Shown here piece after piece: positions 7,907-16,208 of a stretch of DNA of 64,000 bases. The notes under the pieces were generated by a model that searched no databases, was not told the origin of the DNA, and saw only the letters and a list, made by a program, of their open reading frames with translations. Source of the stretch: Syntrophomonas sp. (GTDB taxonomy: Bacteria > Bacillota > Syntrophomonadia > Syntrophomonadales > Syntrophomonadaceae); assembly GCA_016841425.1 (NCBI GenBank), contig JAENZE010000004.1, positions 92,821 to 156,820 of the forward strand, written 5' to 3'. Numbering within the stretch: position 1 is the stretch's first letter; each line of letters begins with the position of its first letter. The position numbers were made by a program, and so were the translations under genes.

Positions 7907-9577
7907 TTGTTAATTGGTATTGATGTAGGAGGTACCTTTACTGACGGCGTACTATTCAATGATGGCGAGATAGTAACATCGGTAAAAAAGCCTACCGAAG
8001 AAGGAAACTTGAAGAACAGCCTGCTGCAGGTATTAGATGAACTAATGGTTAAAGATGATGCAGCAAACATTAAAAGGATTGTTCTTAGTACAACCCTGGT
8101 TACCAATTTGCTGGCAACCGGGAGGGGCGAAAAGACTGCTCTGGTATTGCTGCCGGGTTACGGACTGCCGCACGATTCCTACGATATAACCGAGGATATC
8201 TATTTCCTTAAAGGGGCGGTTGACTTCCGGGGACGGGAAATCGAACGTCCCGATAATAAAGAAATCGATTTACTTCTGGATTGGATTAAATCATCAGGCA
8301 GCAACAGGATTGCGGTGGCAGCGAAATTTTCCAATCGTAATAACGTTCATGAAAAATTAATAAAAAATAGAATTCTGGAAGAATGTGATGGAGTACATGT
8401 ATCCATTAGTTCAGAAATATCGGCCAAGCTGAATTTTCCGAGAAGAGCCGCCACAACTTATTATACTGCAATGACTATAAGCCCTTGGAACCGCTTTGTA
8501 GATGAAATTGAAGCAGCCCTCAATGATAGAGGTATTGAAGCTGAGGTACAAGTTTTGAAAGCTGATGGAGGCACCATACCTCTGCAGGCATCCAGGAGCA
8601 AACCATGTGAAACAGTTTTTTCAGGTCCTGCTGCCAGTACCATGGGAGGCTTAGCCTTAACATTAGATGATTTAAATTCCGTGGTGGTTGATGTGGGTGG
8701 TACTACTACTGACTTGTCTCTGATTATTGCCGGGGAGCCCTTATACGCTTCCCGAGGAGCAGTTATAGACAAGAAGCTTACTCATGTGAATTCCTTTGCT
8801 GTGAGCTCCATTCCCCTGGGCGGGGATAGTGTTATAACCACCAAGGGGGTTCAGCCTTATCGGATAGGCCCTGCAGCCTGTTTCGGCGGTGAAAAACCTA
8901 CTGTCACCGATGCTTTTAACATTCATCTCAATCTTAACCTGGGGGATGTATCAAAGTCAGAAATAAGTATGGAAGAAATAGCAGCCCATAAGAAAATGGA
9001 TATGGGCCAACTCTGTTCTCAGATAGTGGCGGATGTAACCAAGAGACTCTTCAGCGCTATAAAAGAGATGTTTCTGCAGTGGGAAAACGAACCAGCCTAT
9101 AAAGTATGGGAAGTAATCAACCAGCGTAAGTTTACCCCGGATCGAGTTATAGGTATCGGAGCTGCAGCTCCAGCAATGATACCGGCCCTGGCCGAGTTAA
9201 TGCAGGTGGAGTATTTTATCCATACCTATTCACCGGTCGCCAACGCCCTGGGAGCTTCGGTAGTACGGCCGACCCTCACAGTAGTCCTTCATGCTGATAC
9301 CCAGAGTAAAAAATATACTCTTGATCCAGGCGGCAAAACTGGAGAACTGGAAAAGCCTAAAAGTTATCAGCTCAACCACGCTAAGGATATGGCACTACAA
9401 CATCTGCTCACAGTAGGGCAGGAATTGGGTATGGAAGACTACACCGCTGATTGCGAATTCTTTTTAGAAGAACAGTTTAACATGATTCGCGGCTGGGATC
9501 GGGTAGGCAAACTATTCGAAGTAGGCATCCAAGTTGCTCCTGGTTTTATTAAAGAATTCAAGGGGGTTAAGATATGA
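7907..9577 (+). CDS. Hydantoinase/oxoprolinase (HyuA)-like ASKHA ATPase
   Basis: The 556-residue protein starts at TTG 7907, nine bases after AGGAGG. It has the N-terminal Hydant_A_N phosphate-binding loop IGIDVGGTFTDG at residues 3-14. The second nucleotide loop is VVDVGGTTTDLSL near residue 260, and IGIGAAAPAMI near 415 forms the rest of the ATPase fold. Family members hydrolyse ATP to open cyclic amides (5-oxoproline, hydantoins) or, as acetone/acetophenone carboxylase subunits, activate substrates. The partner HyuB subunit is absent, so the substrate cannot be assigned. The last bases overlap the HDAC-like gene (ATGA), implying co-translation. The location between mutS and mutL is unusual. 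Confidence 0.85.
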   Translation: MLIGIDVGGTFTDGVLFNDGEIVTSVKKPTEEGNLKNSLLQVLDELMVKDDAANIKRIVLSTTLVTNLLATGRGEKTALVLLPGYGLPHDSYDITEDIYFLKGAVDFRGREIERPDNKEIDLLLDWIKSSGSNRIAVAAKFSNRNNVHEKLIKNRILEECDGVHVSISSEISAKLNFPRRAATTYYTAMTISPWNRFVDEIEAALNDRGIEAEVQVLKADGGTIPLQASRSKPCETVFSGPAASTMGGLALTLDDLNSVVVDVGGTTTDLSLIIAGEPLYASRGAVIDKKLTHVNSFAVSSIPLGGDSVITTKGVQPYRIGPAACFGGEKPTVTDAFNIHLNLNLGDVSKSEISMEEIAAHKKMDMGQLCSQIVADVTKRLFSAIKEMFLQWENEPAYKVWEVINQRKFTPDRVIGIGAAAPAMIPALAELMQVEYFIHTYSPVANALGASVVRPTLTVVLHADTQSKKYTLDPGGKTGELEKPKSYQLNHAKDMALQHLLTVGQELGMEDYTADCEFFLEEQFNMIRGWDRVGKLFEVGIQVAPGFIKEFKGVKI

Positions 9578-10917
9578 AACCAACTGGTATATTGTTCTTC
9601 CCGGCGTTTGACTGGGCTATATCTCCCACCCATCCTGAAAGGGAAGAAAGGTTGTTGTATACACGAGACCAGATATTTGAAGAAGGTATCATGGATCTTC
9701 CCCAGATTAAAGAATATAAGCCTGGCCTGGCCAGTTTAAAGGATATAGCCAGGGTACATTTCTGTGTGCCTGATGTAGAAGCACAAATCACCGAAGCCCA
9801 CCTGGTATCTGCAGGTTCCGCCCTGGTAATGGCTGATGCCGTAATGAAGGCTGAGGTGAAAAATGGTTTTGCTATCATAAGACCACCTGGACATCATGCT
9901 ATGACCGTAGCTCACGGGAACCGGGGTTTCTGCAACATTAACAACGAAGCCATCATGGTGGAATATCTGCGACAGAAGTATGGCCTTAAACGCATTGCTA
10001 TAGTTGATACCGACGTGCACCACGGAGACGGAACCCAGGAAATATTCTACCATGATCCGGATGTACTTTTTATTTCATTTCACCAGGATGGCAGAACTCT
10101 CTATCCAGGCTCTGGGTTCACGGAAGAGGCCGGAGGTCCTTTGGCTTATGGTACTACTATAAACATACCTCTGCTCCCTCGTACTACTGATACCGGTATC
10201 CATTATGTTCTGGACCATCTGGTTATGCCGATTCTGGATGAATTTAAACCGGATATAATAGTTAACTCTGCAGGACAGGATAACCACTACAGTGATCCTC
10301 TGGCAAATATGGCTTTTTCGGCTCAAGGATATGCCAGGCTAAATGAAACCCTGGCTCCGGATATAGCAGTGCTGGAGGGAGGTTATTCAGTAGAATCAGC
10401 CTTGCCTTATATAAACATGGGAATTATTATGGCTATGGCCGGGATTGACTATTCCAATTTAAAGGAACCCGATTATAATCCAAGCCGATTGAAGGAACCG
10501 GGTGGCAATATGGAGAGAATTTACAAGATTGTTGACACCCAGCTGAAGACTTTCCGCAACCGGGAGGAGGTTATTGAAAAAAACCGCAGGAGTGGTGAAC
10601 TTTTTAAGAGCTCACGTGAACATATCTTCTATGATACCGATTATATCAATGAAGACCAGCGTAATGAACTTAGATTATGTCCGGAATGTGGTGGTTTTCG
10701 AGTAATAATCTCAACTGCCCAGCATCCTAATGGCAAGAGATATCATATAGCTTGTGTTCAATTGCCCATATTTGCCTGCAAGAGCTGTCAGGAGCAGGCT
10801 CGGGATGCCTATAAGACATTCAACAACAGTACTTATGACATGGTATATCTTCAGGATCGGGTTAAAGATCAATATAAATCTATTATAACCAGGACGGGCG
10901 AGGAAAGGGTCCTTTAA
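9574..10917 (+). CDS. Histone-deacetylase-family amidohydrolase with C-terminal zinc-ribbon-like extension
   Basis: Arginase/deacetylase-fold enzyme (AcuC/acetylpolyamine amidohydrolase/HDAC superfamily), 447 residues. Visible active-site landmarks are RPPGHHA (tandem His near 107-108), DTDVHHGDGTQ (zinc-binding Asp and His near 147-149), SAGQDNHYSDPL (third zinc ligand) and EGGY. All catalytic residues therefore seem present. After about residue 320 an extra 125-residue region contains CPECGG and CKSCQEQ pairs with an additional Cys, resembling a zinc ribbon. Family enzymes remove acetyl groups from lysines or polyamines; the substrate here is unknown. It overlaps the hydantoinase-like gene by four bases and mutL starts two bases after its stop, so all are probably cotranscribed. 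Confidence 0.88.
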   Translation: MKPTGILFFPAFDWAISPTHPEREERLLYTRDQIFEEGIMDLPQIKEYKPGLASLKDIARVHFCVPDVEAQITEAHLVSAGSALVMADAVMKAEVKNGFAIIRPPGHHAMTVAHGNRGFCNINNEAIMVEYLRQKYGLKRIAIVDTDVHHGDGTQEIFYHDPDVLFISFHQDGRTLYPGSGFTEEAGGPLAYGTTINIPLLPRTTDTGIHYVLDHLVMPILDEFKPDIIVNSAGQDNHYSDPLANMAFSAQGYARLNETLAPDIAVLEGGYSVESALPYINMGIIMAMAGIDYSNLKEPDYNPSRLKEPGGNMERIYKIVDTQLKTFRNREEVIEKNRRSGELFKSSREHIFYDTDYINEDQRNELRLCPECGGFRVIISTAQHPNGKRYHIACVQLPIFACKSCQEQARDAYKTFNNSTYDMVYLQDRVKDQYKSIITRTGEERVL

Positions 10918-10918
10918 A

Positions 10919-12682
10919 ATGACTATCAGGTTATTAGATGATGATTTAATCAATAAGATTGCCGCTGGTGAAGTAATTGAGCGCCCAGCATCAATAGTCA
11001 AAGAGCTTATCGAAAATTCTATTGACTCGGGAGCTGCAAAAATAAAAGTTAGAGTAACCGGGGGTGGCTGTGAAAAAATAGAGGTAGATGACGATGGTAA
11101 GGGATTAGGCCTGGCAGAAGTTCCTCTAGCATTACTGCGGCATGCTACCAGTAAAATTAACCACGAAGAAGATCTGCAGCACATTATAACAATGGGATTC
11201 AGAGGAGAGGCTTTACCCAGCATAGCTTCGGTCTCACGTATGGATATATACAGTAAGACTATCAATGAACCTGGGGTTTACGCGTATCAGGAGGGTGGAC
11301 AACTGTTGGTTCATCAGGTTAATTCATCTCCCCCGGGGACGAGAATTGCCGTTAAGGATCTATTTTTTAACACTCCGGCTCGCAAGAAATTTCTAAAAAC
11401 TGCAGTTACGGAAAGCAATCATATCCACGAACTGATGTGCAAATATGCACTGGCCAGACCAGACATATCTTTTTCCTACAGTAGTGAAAAAAAGTCTTAC
11501 TTTAAAACTCCCGGCAATGGACACTTGCTTGATGCAGTAGCAGCTGTATATGGAAGGGATTTTACCGAACACTTGATGGAAGTTGACTACTCAGGAAATG
11601 CCTATCAGCTTAATGGGTTGATCTCCAAACCAGAGATCAAAAGATCTAATCGAAAAAACCAGTTATTCTTTATAAACCGTCGACCCATAAGAAGCCCTAT
11701 ACTTTTTCGGGCGATAGACCGGGCTTACCAAGGACGGCTGCTGTCTCGAGAGCATCCAGTTGTAATTCTTTCTGTAAACCTTGATCCTTCTACGGTTGAC
11801 GTTAATGTCCATCCTCAGAAAAGCGAAATAAGGTTCAGAGATGAACAGGGAATATTTCGAGTAGTACTTGATGTCTTGAGAGAAAGATTAGAGAAGAGCA
11901 GTTGGAGTGTAAATATCGATTATTTCAGCAGCCGGGACCAGCAAAATGTATCACCCCAGCATTCGGTGAGCAAGAACCATAAGACTGTGAAGCAGGAGCC
12001 GATATTTGATAGCATTACTGCCGCAGGATCAAGGGAGCATATTGATTATATAAGCCAGGCAGACCTGCCCAGCATCGCAGATAACCTTGTATCCGAGCAA
12101 GGGGATATTGAGAGTGGGGAAGGTTTAACAATTATCGGTCAAGTATTCAACTCCTATATTCTTATTCAAAAGGACGACTCCCTGTGGATAGCTGACCAGC
12201 ATGCTGCCCATGAAAAGGTGCTGTTCGCCAGTTTGCTGGATGATATAAAGGAGGATCGGGACAGCGTCCAAGATCTCATTTTCCCGTTAACCCTGGAATT
12301 ATCATCTAAACAGATGGACATATTAGAGCAAAATATGGCTGCCCTGAATTCTCTGGGATTTGTCATCGAGGAAATAGGACTTAATTCTATCGCCATTCGA
12401 TCCGTGCCCCTAGCAGCATCTGGTCGGGAAAGGGAAGTACTGAACGAAATATTGGATGAAATACTTAAGGACAGCGACCTGCCCGACTTGAACAAAAAGG
12501 TGATCACAATTATGTCCTGCCAAAAAGCAGTAAAAGCAGGAAGCCGTTTAACAAAGGATGAAATGGAAAGAATTATTAAGAACCTATTTGCATTGGAAGA
12601 TTATCAGCATTGTCCCCATGGTAGACCAACCATAATAAGGCTAAGTTACGAGGATTTGGAACGAATGTTCAAGAGGCGGTAA
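10919..12682 (+). CDS. mutL: DNA mismatch repair protein MutL
   Basis: GHKL ATPase that couples MutS mismatch recognition to strand incision. The N-terminal ATPase motifs are NKIAAGEVIERP, ELIENSIDSGA, DDDGKGL and TMGFRGEALPSI. The C-terminal dimerisation/endonuclease domain shows DQHAAHE near residue 425, CPHGRPT near 565 and a terminal FKR. The usual DQHA-x2-E-x4-E motif has Ala in place of the last Glu, and the expected (A/S)C(R/K) reads SCQ. The nuclease site is therefore partly non-standard. The 587-residue length is ordinary. It lies two bases after the HDAC-like gene and one base before the RsmJ-like gene, in a tight operon. Confidence 0.95.
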   Translation: MTIRLLDDDLINKIAAGEVIERPASIVKELIENSIDSGAAKIKVRVTGGGCEKIEVDDDGKGLGLAEVPLALLRHATSKINHEEDLQHIITMGFRGEALPSIASVSRMDIYSKTINEPGVYAYQEGGQLLVHQVNSSPPGTRIAVKDLFFNTPARKKFLKTAVTESNHIHELMCKYALARPDISFSYSSEKKSYFKTPGNGHLLDAVAAVYGRDFTEHLMEVDYSGNAYQLNGLISKPEIKRSNRKNQLFFINRRPIRSPILFRAIDRAYQGRLLSREHPVVILSVNLDPSTVDVNVHPQKSEIRFRDEQGIFRVVLDVLRERLEKSSWSVNIDYFSSRDQQNVSPQHSVSKNHKTVKQEPIFDSITAAGSREHIDYISQADLPSIADNLVSEQGDIESGEGLTIIGQVFNSYILIQKDDSLWIADQHAAHEKVLFASLLDDIKEDRDSVQDLIFPLTLELSSKQMDILEQNMAALNSLGFVIEEIGLNSIAIRSVPLAASGREREVLNEILDEILKDSDLPDLNKKVITIMSCQKAVKAGSRLTKDEMERIIKNLFALEDYQHCPHGRPTIIRLSYEDLERMFKRR

Positions 12683-12683
12683 A

Positions 12684-13463
12684 ATGAAAATCATTGCGAC
12701 TACTACCCAATCAATCGATGATATAGCAGTTGATTTCAGTGTGTTTCTAGAGGAAAGTCAGATAACTTATGTACCCAGACAGAAGAAAAGCCTGGATAGG
12801 ATTAGGGTCGAAAATCAGGCTTCCGCGGTAATAGTATGGGAAACAACTGGACCAGTATTGTATATAAATGAAAGAAAATTCTTTTTTCATCCCAGCATGG
12901 CTAAAGTTAGGATTTCTGCTTTTAGAAAGAATAACACGCTAGATCCCTTGATTCAGGCCTGCGACCTGAAAGAGGATGACTACTTCCTGGACTGCACCCT
13001 GGGTTTAGGAGCAGATGCCATTGTAGCATCATATTTTTTACCCCGGGGAAAGGTGGTTGGTGTTGAATCATCAACTGCAGTCTGTTACATAGTAAAATGG
13101 GGTATGCAGCTTTATAAGTCGAATATGCCCTGGCTGCAGGAGGCCATTCAAAAAATCCAGGTTATTAATCAGGATCATACGCAATATTTAAAAAGTTTGG
13201 AAGATAATACTTTTGATATAGTATATTTTGATCCTATGTTTAGAATACCCTTGATGAAAAGTCAGGCTATATCGCCTTTAAGAGAAGCGGCCAATCCCAA
13301 TCCGCTCAGCGAAGAAGCTATAGCGCAAGCCTGCCGGGTAGCCAGAAGAAAAGTAGTTGTTAAAGAAAGAAAAGGCAGCAGTGAATTCAAAAGATTGAAC
13401 TGCACCCATATGAGCGGAAGTAGTAATAATAATGTAACCTATGGGATAATCAATATAGACTAA
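12684..13463 (+). CDS. RsmJ-like class I SAM-dependent methyltransferase
   Basis: The 259-residue protein resembles the RsmJ/DUF548 group, which methylates guanine 1516 of 16S rRNA in proteobacteria. Landmarks are the SAM-binding DCTLGLGADAI near residue 109 and VVGVESS at the second strand. The family-characteristic substrate loop is YFDPMFRIPLMKSQA near 178-192. Firmicute members are not well characterised, so rRNA as substrate is a family-based expectation. The start ATG comes one base after the mutL stop and its ribosome site GAGGCGG lies within the end of mutL. A perfect hairpin overlaps the end of its stop codon. Confidence 0.75.
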   Translation: MKIIATTTQSIDDIAVDFSVFLEESQITYVPRQKKSLDRIRVENQASAVIVWETTGPVLYINERKFFFHPSMAKVRISAFRKNNTLDPLIQACDLKEDDYFLDCTLGLGADAIVASYFLPRGKVVGVESSTAVCYIVKWGMQLYKSNMPWLQEAIQKIQVINQDHTQYLKSLEDNTFDIVYFDPMFRIPLMKSQAISPLREAANPNPLSEEAIAQACRVARRKVVVKERKGSSEFKRLNCTHMSGSSNNNVTYGIINID

Positions 13464-13492
13464 GCAAGTGTTTATGCAACTAAACACTTGCT
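13463..13492. other. Perfect 12-bp hairpin between the methyltransferase gene and miaA
   Basis: AGCAAGTGTTTA at 13463-13474 and TAAACACTTGCT at 13481-13492 are exact inverted repeats around TGCAAC. No T-run follows, and the miaA ribosome site GGGAAGGA begins within four bases. A processing site, an intercistronic stabiliser or a translational control hairpin is possible. Confidence 0.75.
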
Positions 13493-13504
13493 GGGAAGGA
13501 TCAG

Positions 13505-14443
13505 ATGATGCTAAAATTAGCCGCTGTTGTAGGGCCTACTGCATCAGGCAAAACCGATCTGGCTATTAAACTAGCCCAGAAGTTGGGTGGAGAAATCGTA
13601 AGCTGTGATTCAATGCAAGTTTATAAAGGTATGGATATTGGAACAGCTAAAGCTAAAAAAAAGGAACGATCTGCAGTTCCCCATCACCTGATTGATATTG
13701 TAGATATTGACCAGGACTTCAGCGTAGCACAATACCAGCGATTAGCCAAGCAGACTATAGCCGAGATTAACTACCGGGATAATATTCCGATACTTGTTGG
13801 AGGTACAGGGTTATATTATCAGGCGGTAGTAGATAACTATCAATTTTTCCCTCTGCAGTCCAAACAACCCGTGAGAAAGAAATGGGAGCATTTTATAGAT
13901 GAATCCGGCCTGGATTCTGCTTATCTGATATTGCAAAAAGTGGATAAGACATATAGCGAAATTGTCAGCAGTACCGATCGTAAAAGGATTGTTCGGGCAC
14001 TGGAAGTATATGAACTGACTGGAAAACCGTTTTCAACCTTTCAAAAAAGGGATCAGACCACCTATACCTTGGCTGTAGCAGGTTTATACCAGGAACGGGA
14101 GGAACTATACCGAAGAATAGATCAGCGGGTGGACCAGATGATAGAGGAAGGCCTTATAGACGAAGTATCTGCGTTAAGGCAGACAAAGAATTACCATGAT
14201 GATCTGAATTCCATGCAGGCTCTAGGATATAAACAGATAATAGCTTACCTGAATGGTTTTATTGACCGGGAGAGTATGATAAACGAAATAAAGCGAGAGA
14301 CCCGCAGGTTTGCCAAGCGCCAGTTTACCTGGTTCAAAAGAGATAAGCGTATATTCTGGATCGAGACTGGTAAAAACATAAAGGAAGAAATAATATTAGA
14401 AAAAATGTGTACTCATATTGAAGGACACCTGAACACAGTGTAA
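13505..14443 (+). CDS. miaA: tRNA dimethylallyltransferase MiaA
   Basis: Transfers a dimethylallyl group to N6 of A37 in tRNAs reading U-starting codons, producing the substrate of MiaB. The P-loop is [11 protein letters not shown] near residue 10, followed by the [16 protein letters not shown] segment. Other conserved pieces are [23 protein letters not shown] and QALGYKQII. The C-terminal zinc-free tail [14 protein letters not shown] is typical. Length (312) is normal. ATG at 13505 is followed by a second ATG; either is compatible with the upstream GGGAAGGA. hfq follows, the same order as in many bacteria. Confidence 0.96.
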   Translation: MMLKLAAVVGPTASGKTDLAIKLAQKLGGEIVSCDSMQVYKGMDIGTAKAKKKERSAVPHHLIDIVDIDQDFSVAQYQRLAKQTIAEINYRDNIPILVGGTGLYYQAVVDNYQFFPLQSKQPVRKKWEHFIDESGLDSAYLILQKVDKTYSEIVSSTDRKRIVRALEVYELTGKPFSTFQKRDQTTYTLAVAGLYQEREELYRRIDQRVDQMIEEGLIDEVSALRQTKNYHDDLNSMQALGYKQIIAYLNGFIDRESMINEIKRETRRFAKRQFTWFKRDKRIFWIETGKNIKEEIILEKMCTHIEGHLNTV

Positions 14444-14487
14444 AATCTAATATTAGATATAGAAATATGAATGGAGGTCTGGAATTT

Positions 14488-14733
14488 ATGAACAAAAGCC
14501 AGATTAACCTACAGGATGCATTCCTTAACTTGGTAAGAAAGGAGAAAACCCCGGTTACTATTTTTCTTATTAATGGATTTCAAATAAAGGGACTCGTTAA
14601 AGGATTTGATAATTTTACTGTTATCGTAGAAATAGATGGCAAACAACAGCTTGTTTATAAGCATGCTATTTCCACAGTAGCACCTGTGAGACCTATCGGC
14701 ATGATTAATATTGATCCAAAGGGCGAAGAATAG
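14488..14733 (+). CDS. hfq: RNA chaperone Hfq
   Basis: Sm-like hexameric RNA-binding protein. ATG 14488 is chosen because GGAGGT at 14471-14476 lies properly upstream, giving 81 residues; the frame is open back to 14467. Sm1 is recognisable in [20 protein letters not shown] and [16 protein letters not shown]. Sm2 is the diagnostic YKHAISTV. The C-terminal tail is short, as usual in Gram-positives. It lies directly after miaA. Confidence 0.96.
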   Translation: MNKSQINLQDAFLNLVRKEKTPVTIFLINGFQIKGLVKGFDNFTVIVEIDGKQQLVYKHAISTVAPVRPIGMINIDPKGEE

Positions 14734-14819
14734 CAGTATAGAGAGAACTGTTGTTTATTAACAGTACCGATACTTATCAAACGCTAACCCAAGCACCTAA
14801 GGGAGTCACCCTTTACCGG

Positions 14820-15092
14820 AGCAACTGATGTACTGGACCTCCCCGCTGGAGCGGGACTACTGATGTACCTTCATTTCATTGCGGTACAATTACGGTTGCA
14901 CTTACAGCACAACAATAAATGTTCGCAATGCTCACGGATGATTAGGGATGCAATTTGGGCTCGCTGCGCTCGGAAAATAATGAAGCCCTTACAGGACCAC
15001 AATATAGTTCGCCTATGGCTCAGAAATAATAGGAAGCCCTTACAGGACCACAATTTGGGCTCGCTGCGCTCGGAAAATAATGAAGCCCGCGA
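14820..15092. repeat. Repeat A, long form plus three ~50-bp short units
   Basis: The part 14826-14972 is the best match to the copy at 254-406. It is followed by degenerate units beginning GAAGCCC at 14982, 15033 and 15082 (spacings 51 and 49), related to the 52-bp array at the window start. Two copies of TTTGGGCTCGCTGCGCTCGG occur, near 14953 and 15053. Bases 14734-14819 and 15133-15284 show nothing else I can name. Short frames here are not believed to be genes. Confidence 0.85.
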
Positions 15093-15134
15093 TTGAGGCG
15101 TACCTGAGTACGTTGATCGAGCGGGCCTCTTTAT
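15083..15134 (+). terminator. Terminator-like stem-loop closing repeat A region
   Basis: GCCCGC at 15086-15091 pairs with GCGGGC near 15120-15125, with an inner CGTAC/GTACG helix. CTCTTTATAAT follows. It could end the miaA-hfq transcript or be part of the repeat element. Confidence 0.6.
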
Positions 15135-15284
15135 AATTAGAGAGCAATTTAAGCAACCATCAAAGCCCCGTTAAAGAGAGGGGGCGGGCGGGGACGATGC
15201 TTCTATCCGATATTCTATGAAAAATATCACCACTATTAATAATTTATCATATAATATTTCAGAACACTTGAGAGTGGTGGTTAA

Positions 15285-16181
15285 ATGCAGATATCGATGA
15301 AGTTTTCAGAGTCTGGAAGCATATCCTCTAATGGCAGCAAAGAGTTGCTTCTCCCCAAGAATCTTAATGAAAGTGCTTCATTCAAAGAACTGGAGAGTTT
15401 AATCGGTTTAGAGGAAGTTAAAAGGACCCTGGCGGAATTAACTGCATTTTCGCTGGTACAAAAAAGGAGAGAAGAGCAGCAGTTAAAAACATGTCCTATC
15501 GTTATGCATATGGTTTTTAAAGGCAACCCTGGGACTGGCAAAACTACTGTTGCCAGGTTATTGGGTAAAGTATTGAACGATATGGGCATACTCAGCAAAG
15601 GACATCTTCTAGAAGTAGAAAGAGCGGACCTGGTAGGAGAATATATTGGTCATACTGCTCAAAAGACCCGGGAAATGATTAAACAATCTCTGGGAGGTAT
15701 TATGTTTGTAGATGAAGCTTATACCCTTTCTCAGGGTGGTGAGAAGGATTTTGGCAGGGAAGCAGTGGCAACCATAGTTAAATCTATGGAGGATCACCGC
15801 AATAATCTACTGGTGATACTGGCTGGTTATTCTTCTGAAATGAACCGTTTTATATCATCCAATCCTGGTCTAAAATCGCGATTTCCCATTCATATTGAAT
15901 TTCCTGATTATAATGATGATGAATTATTTCAAATTGCTGTTCATATGTACGAGGAAAGAGATTATCAAATGAACAACCGCTGCAGATGGAAGATTAAACA
16001 GCATCTGGCAGATTTCACCAGATGCAGGCATCCTCATAGTGGGAATGCCCGTTATGTAAGAAACCTGGTAGAAAAATCTATCCGGCTGCATGCCTTGAGA
16101 GTGGTTAATAGGGAATACCTGACCCGAAAAGACCTGTTATTAATAGACGATACCGACCTTCCAGATATAGGAACATTATAG
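15285..16181 (+). CDS. spoVK: Stage V sporulation protein K-like AAA+ ATPase
   Basis: CbbX/SpoVK-type AAA+ ATPase of 298 residues. Walker A is FKGNPGTGKTTVARLLG near residue 85, Walker B is GGIMFVDEAYTL near 140, and the arginine-finger region is NPGLKSRFP. In Bacillus SpoVK is made in the mother cell and is needed for spore maturation; its target is not established. Its place after hfq and before a ynbB-like gene matches the B. subtilis hfq...spoVK-ynbA-ynbB-glnR-glnA order. The ATG at 15285 follows a GTGGTGG stretch rather than a classical AGGAGG. Confidence 0.88.
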   Translation: MQISMKFSESGSISSNGSKELLLPKNLNESASFKELESLIGLEEVKRTLAELTAFSLVQKRREEQQLKTCPIVMHMVFKGNPGTGKTTVARLLGKVLNDMGILSKGHLLEVERADLVGEYIGHTAQKTREMIKQSLGGIMFVDEAYTLSQGGEKDFGREAVATIVKSMEDHRNNLLVILAGYSSEMNRFISSNPGLKSRFPIHIEFPDYNDDELFQIAVHMYEERDYQMNNRCRWKIKQHLADFTRCRHPHSGNARYVRNLVEKSIRLHALRVVNREYLTRKDLLLIDDTDLPDIGTL

Positions 16182-16208
16182 GACTATTTACAGGAGAGTG
16201 GCTGGATC

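Noticed and set aside
14863-15096. 77-codon reading frame
   Set aside because: It crosses repeat A and its short units; the codons follow the repeat rather than a protein.
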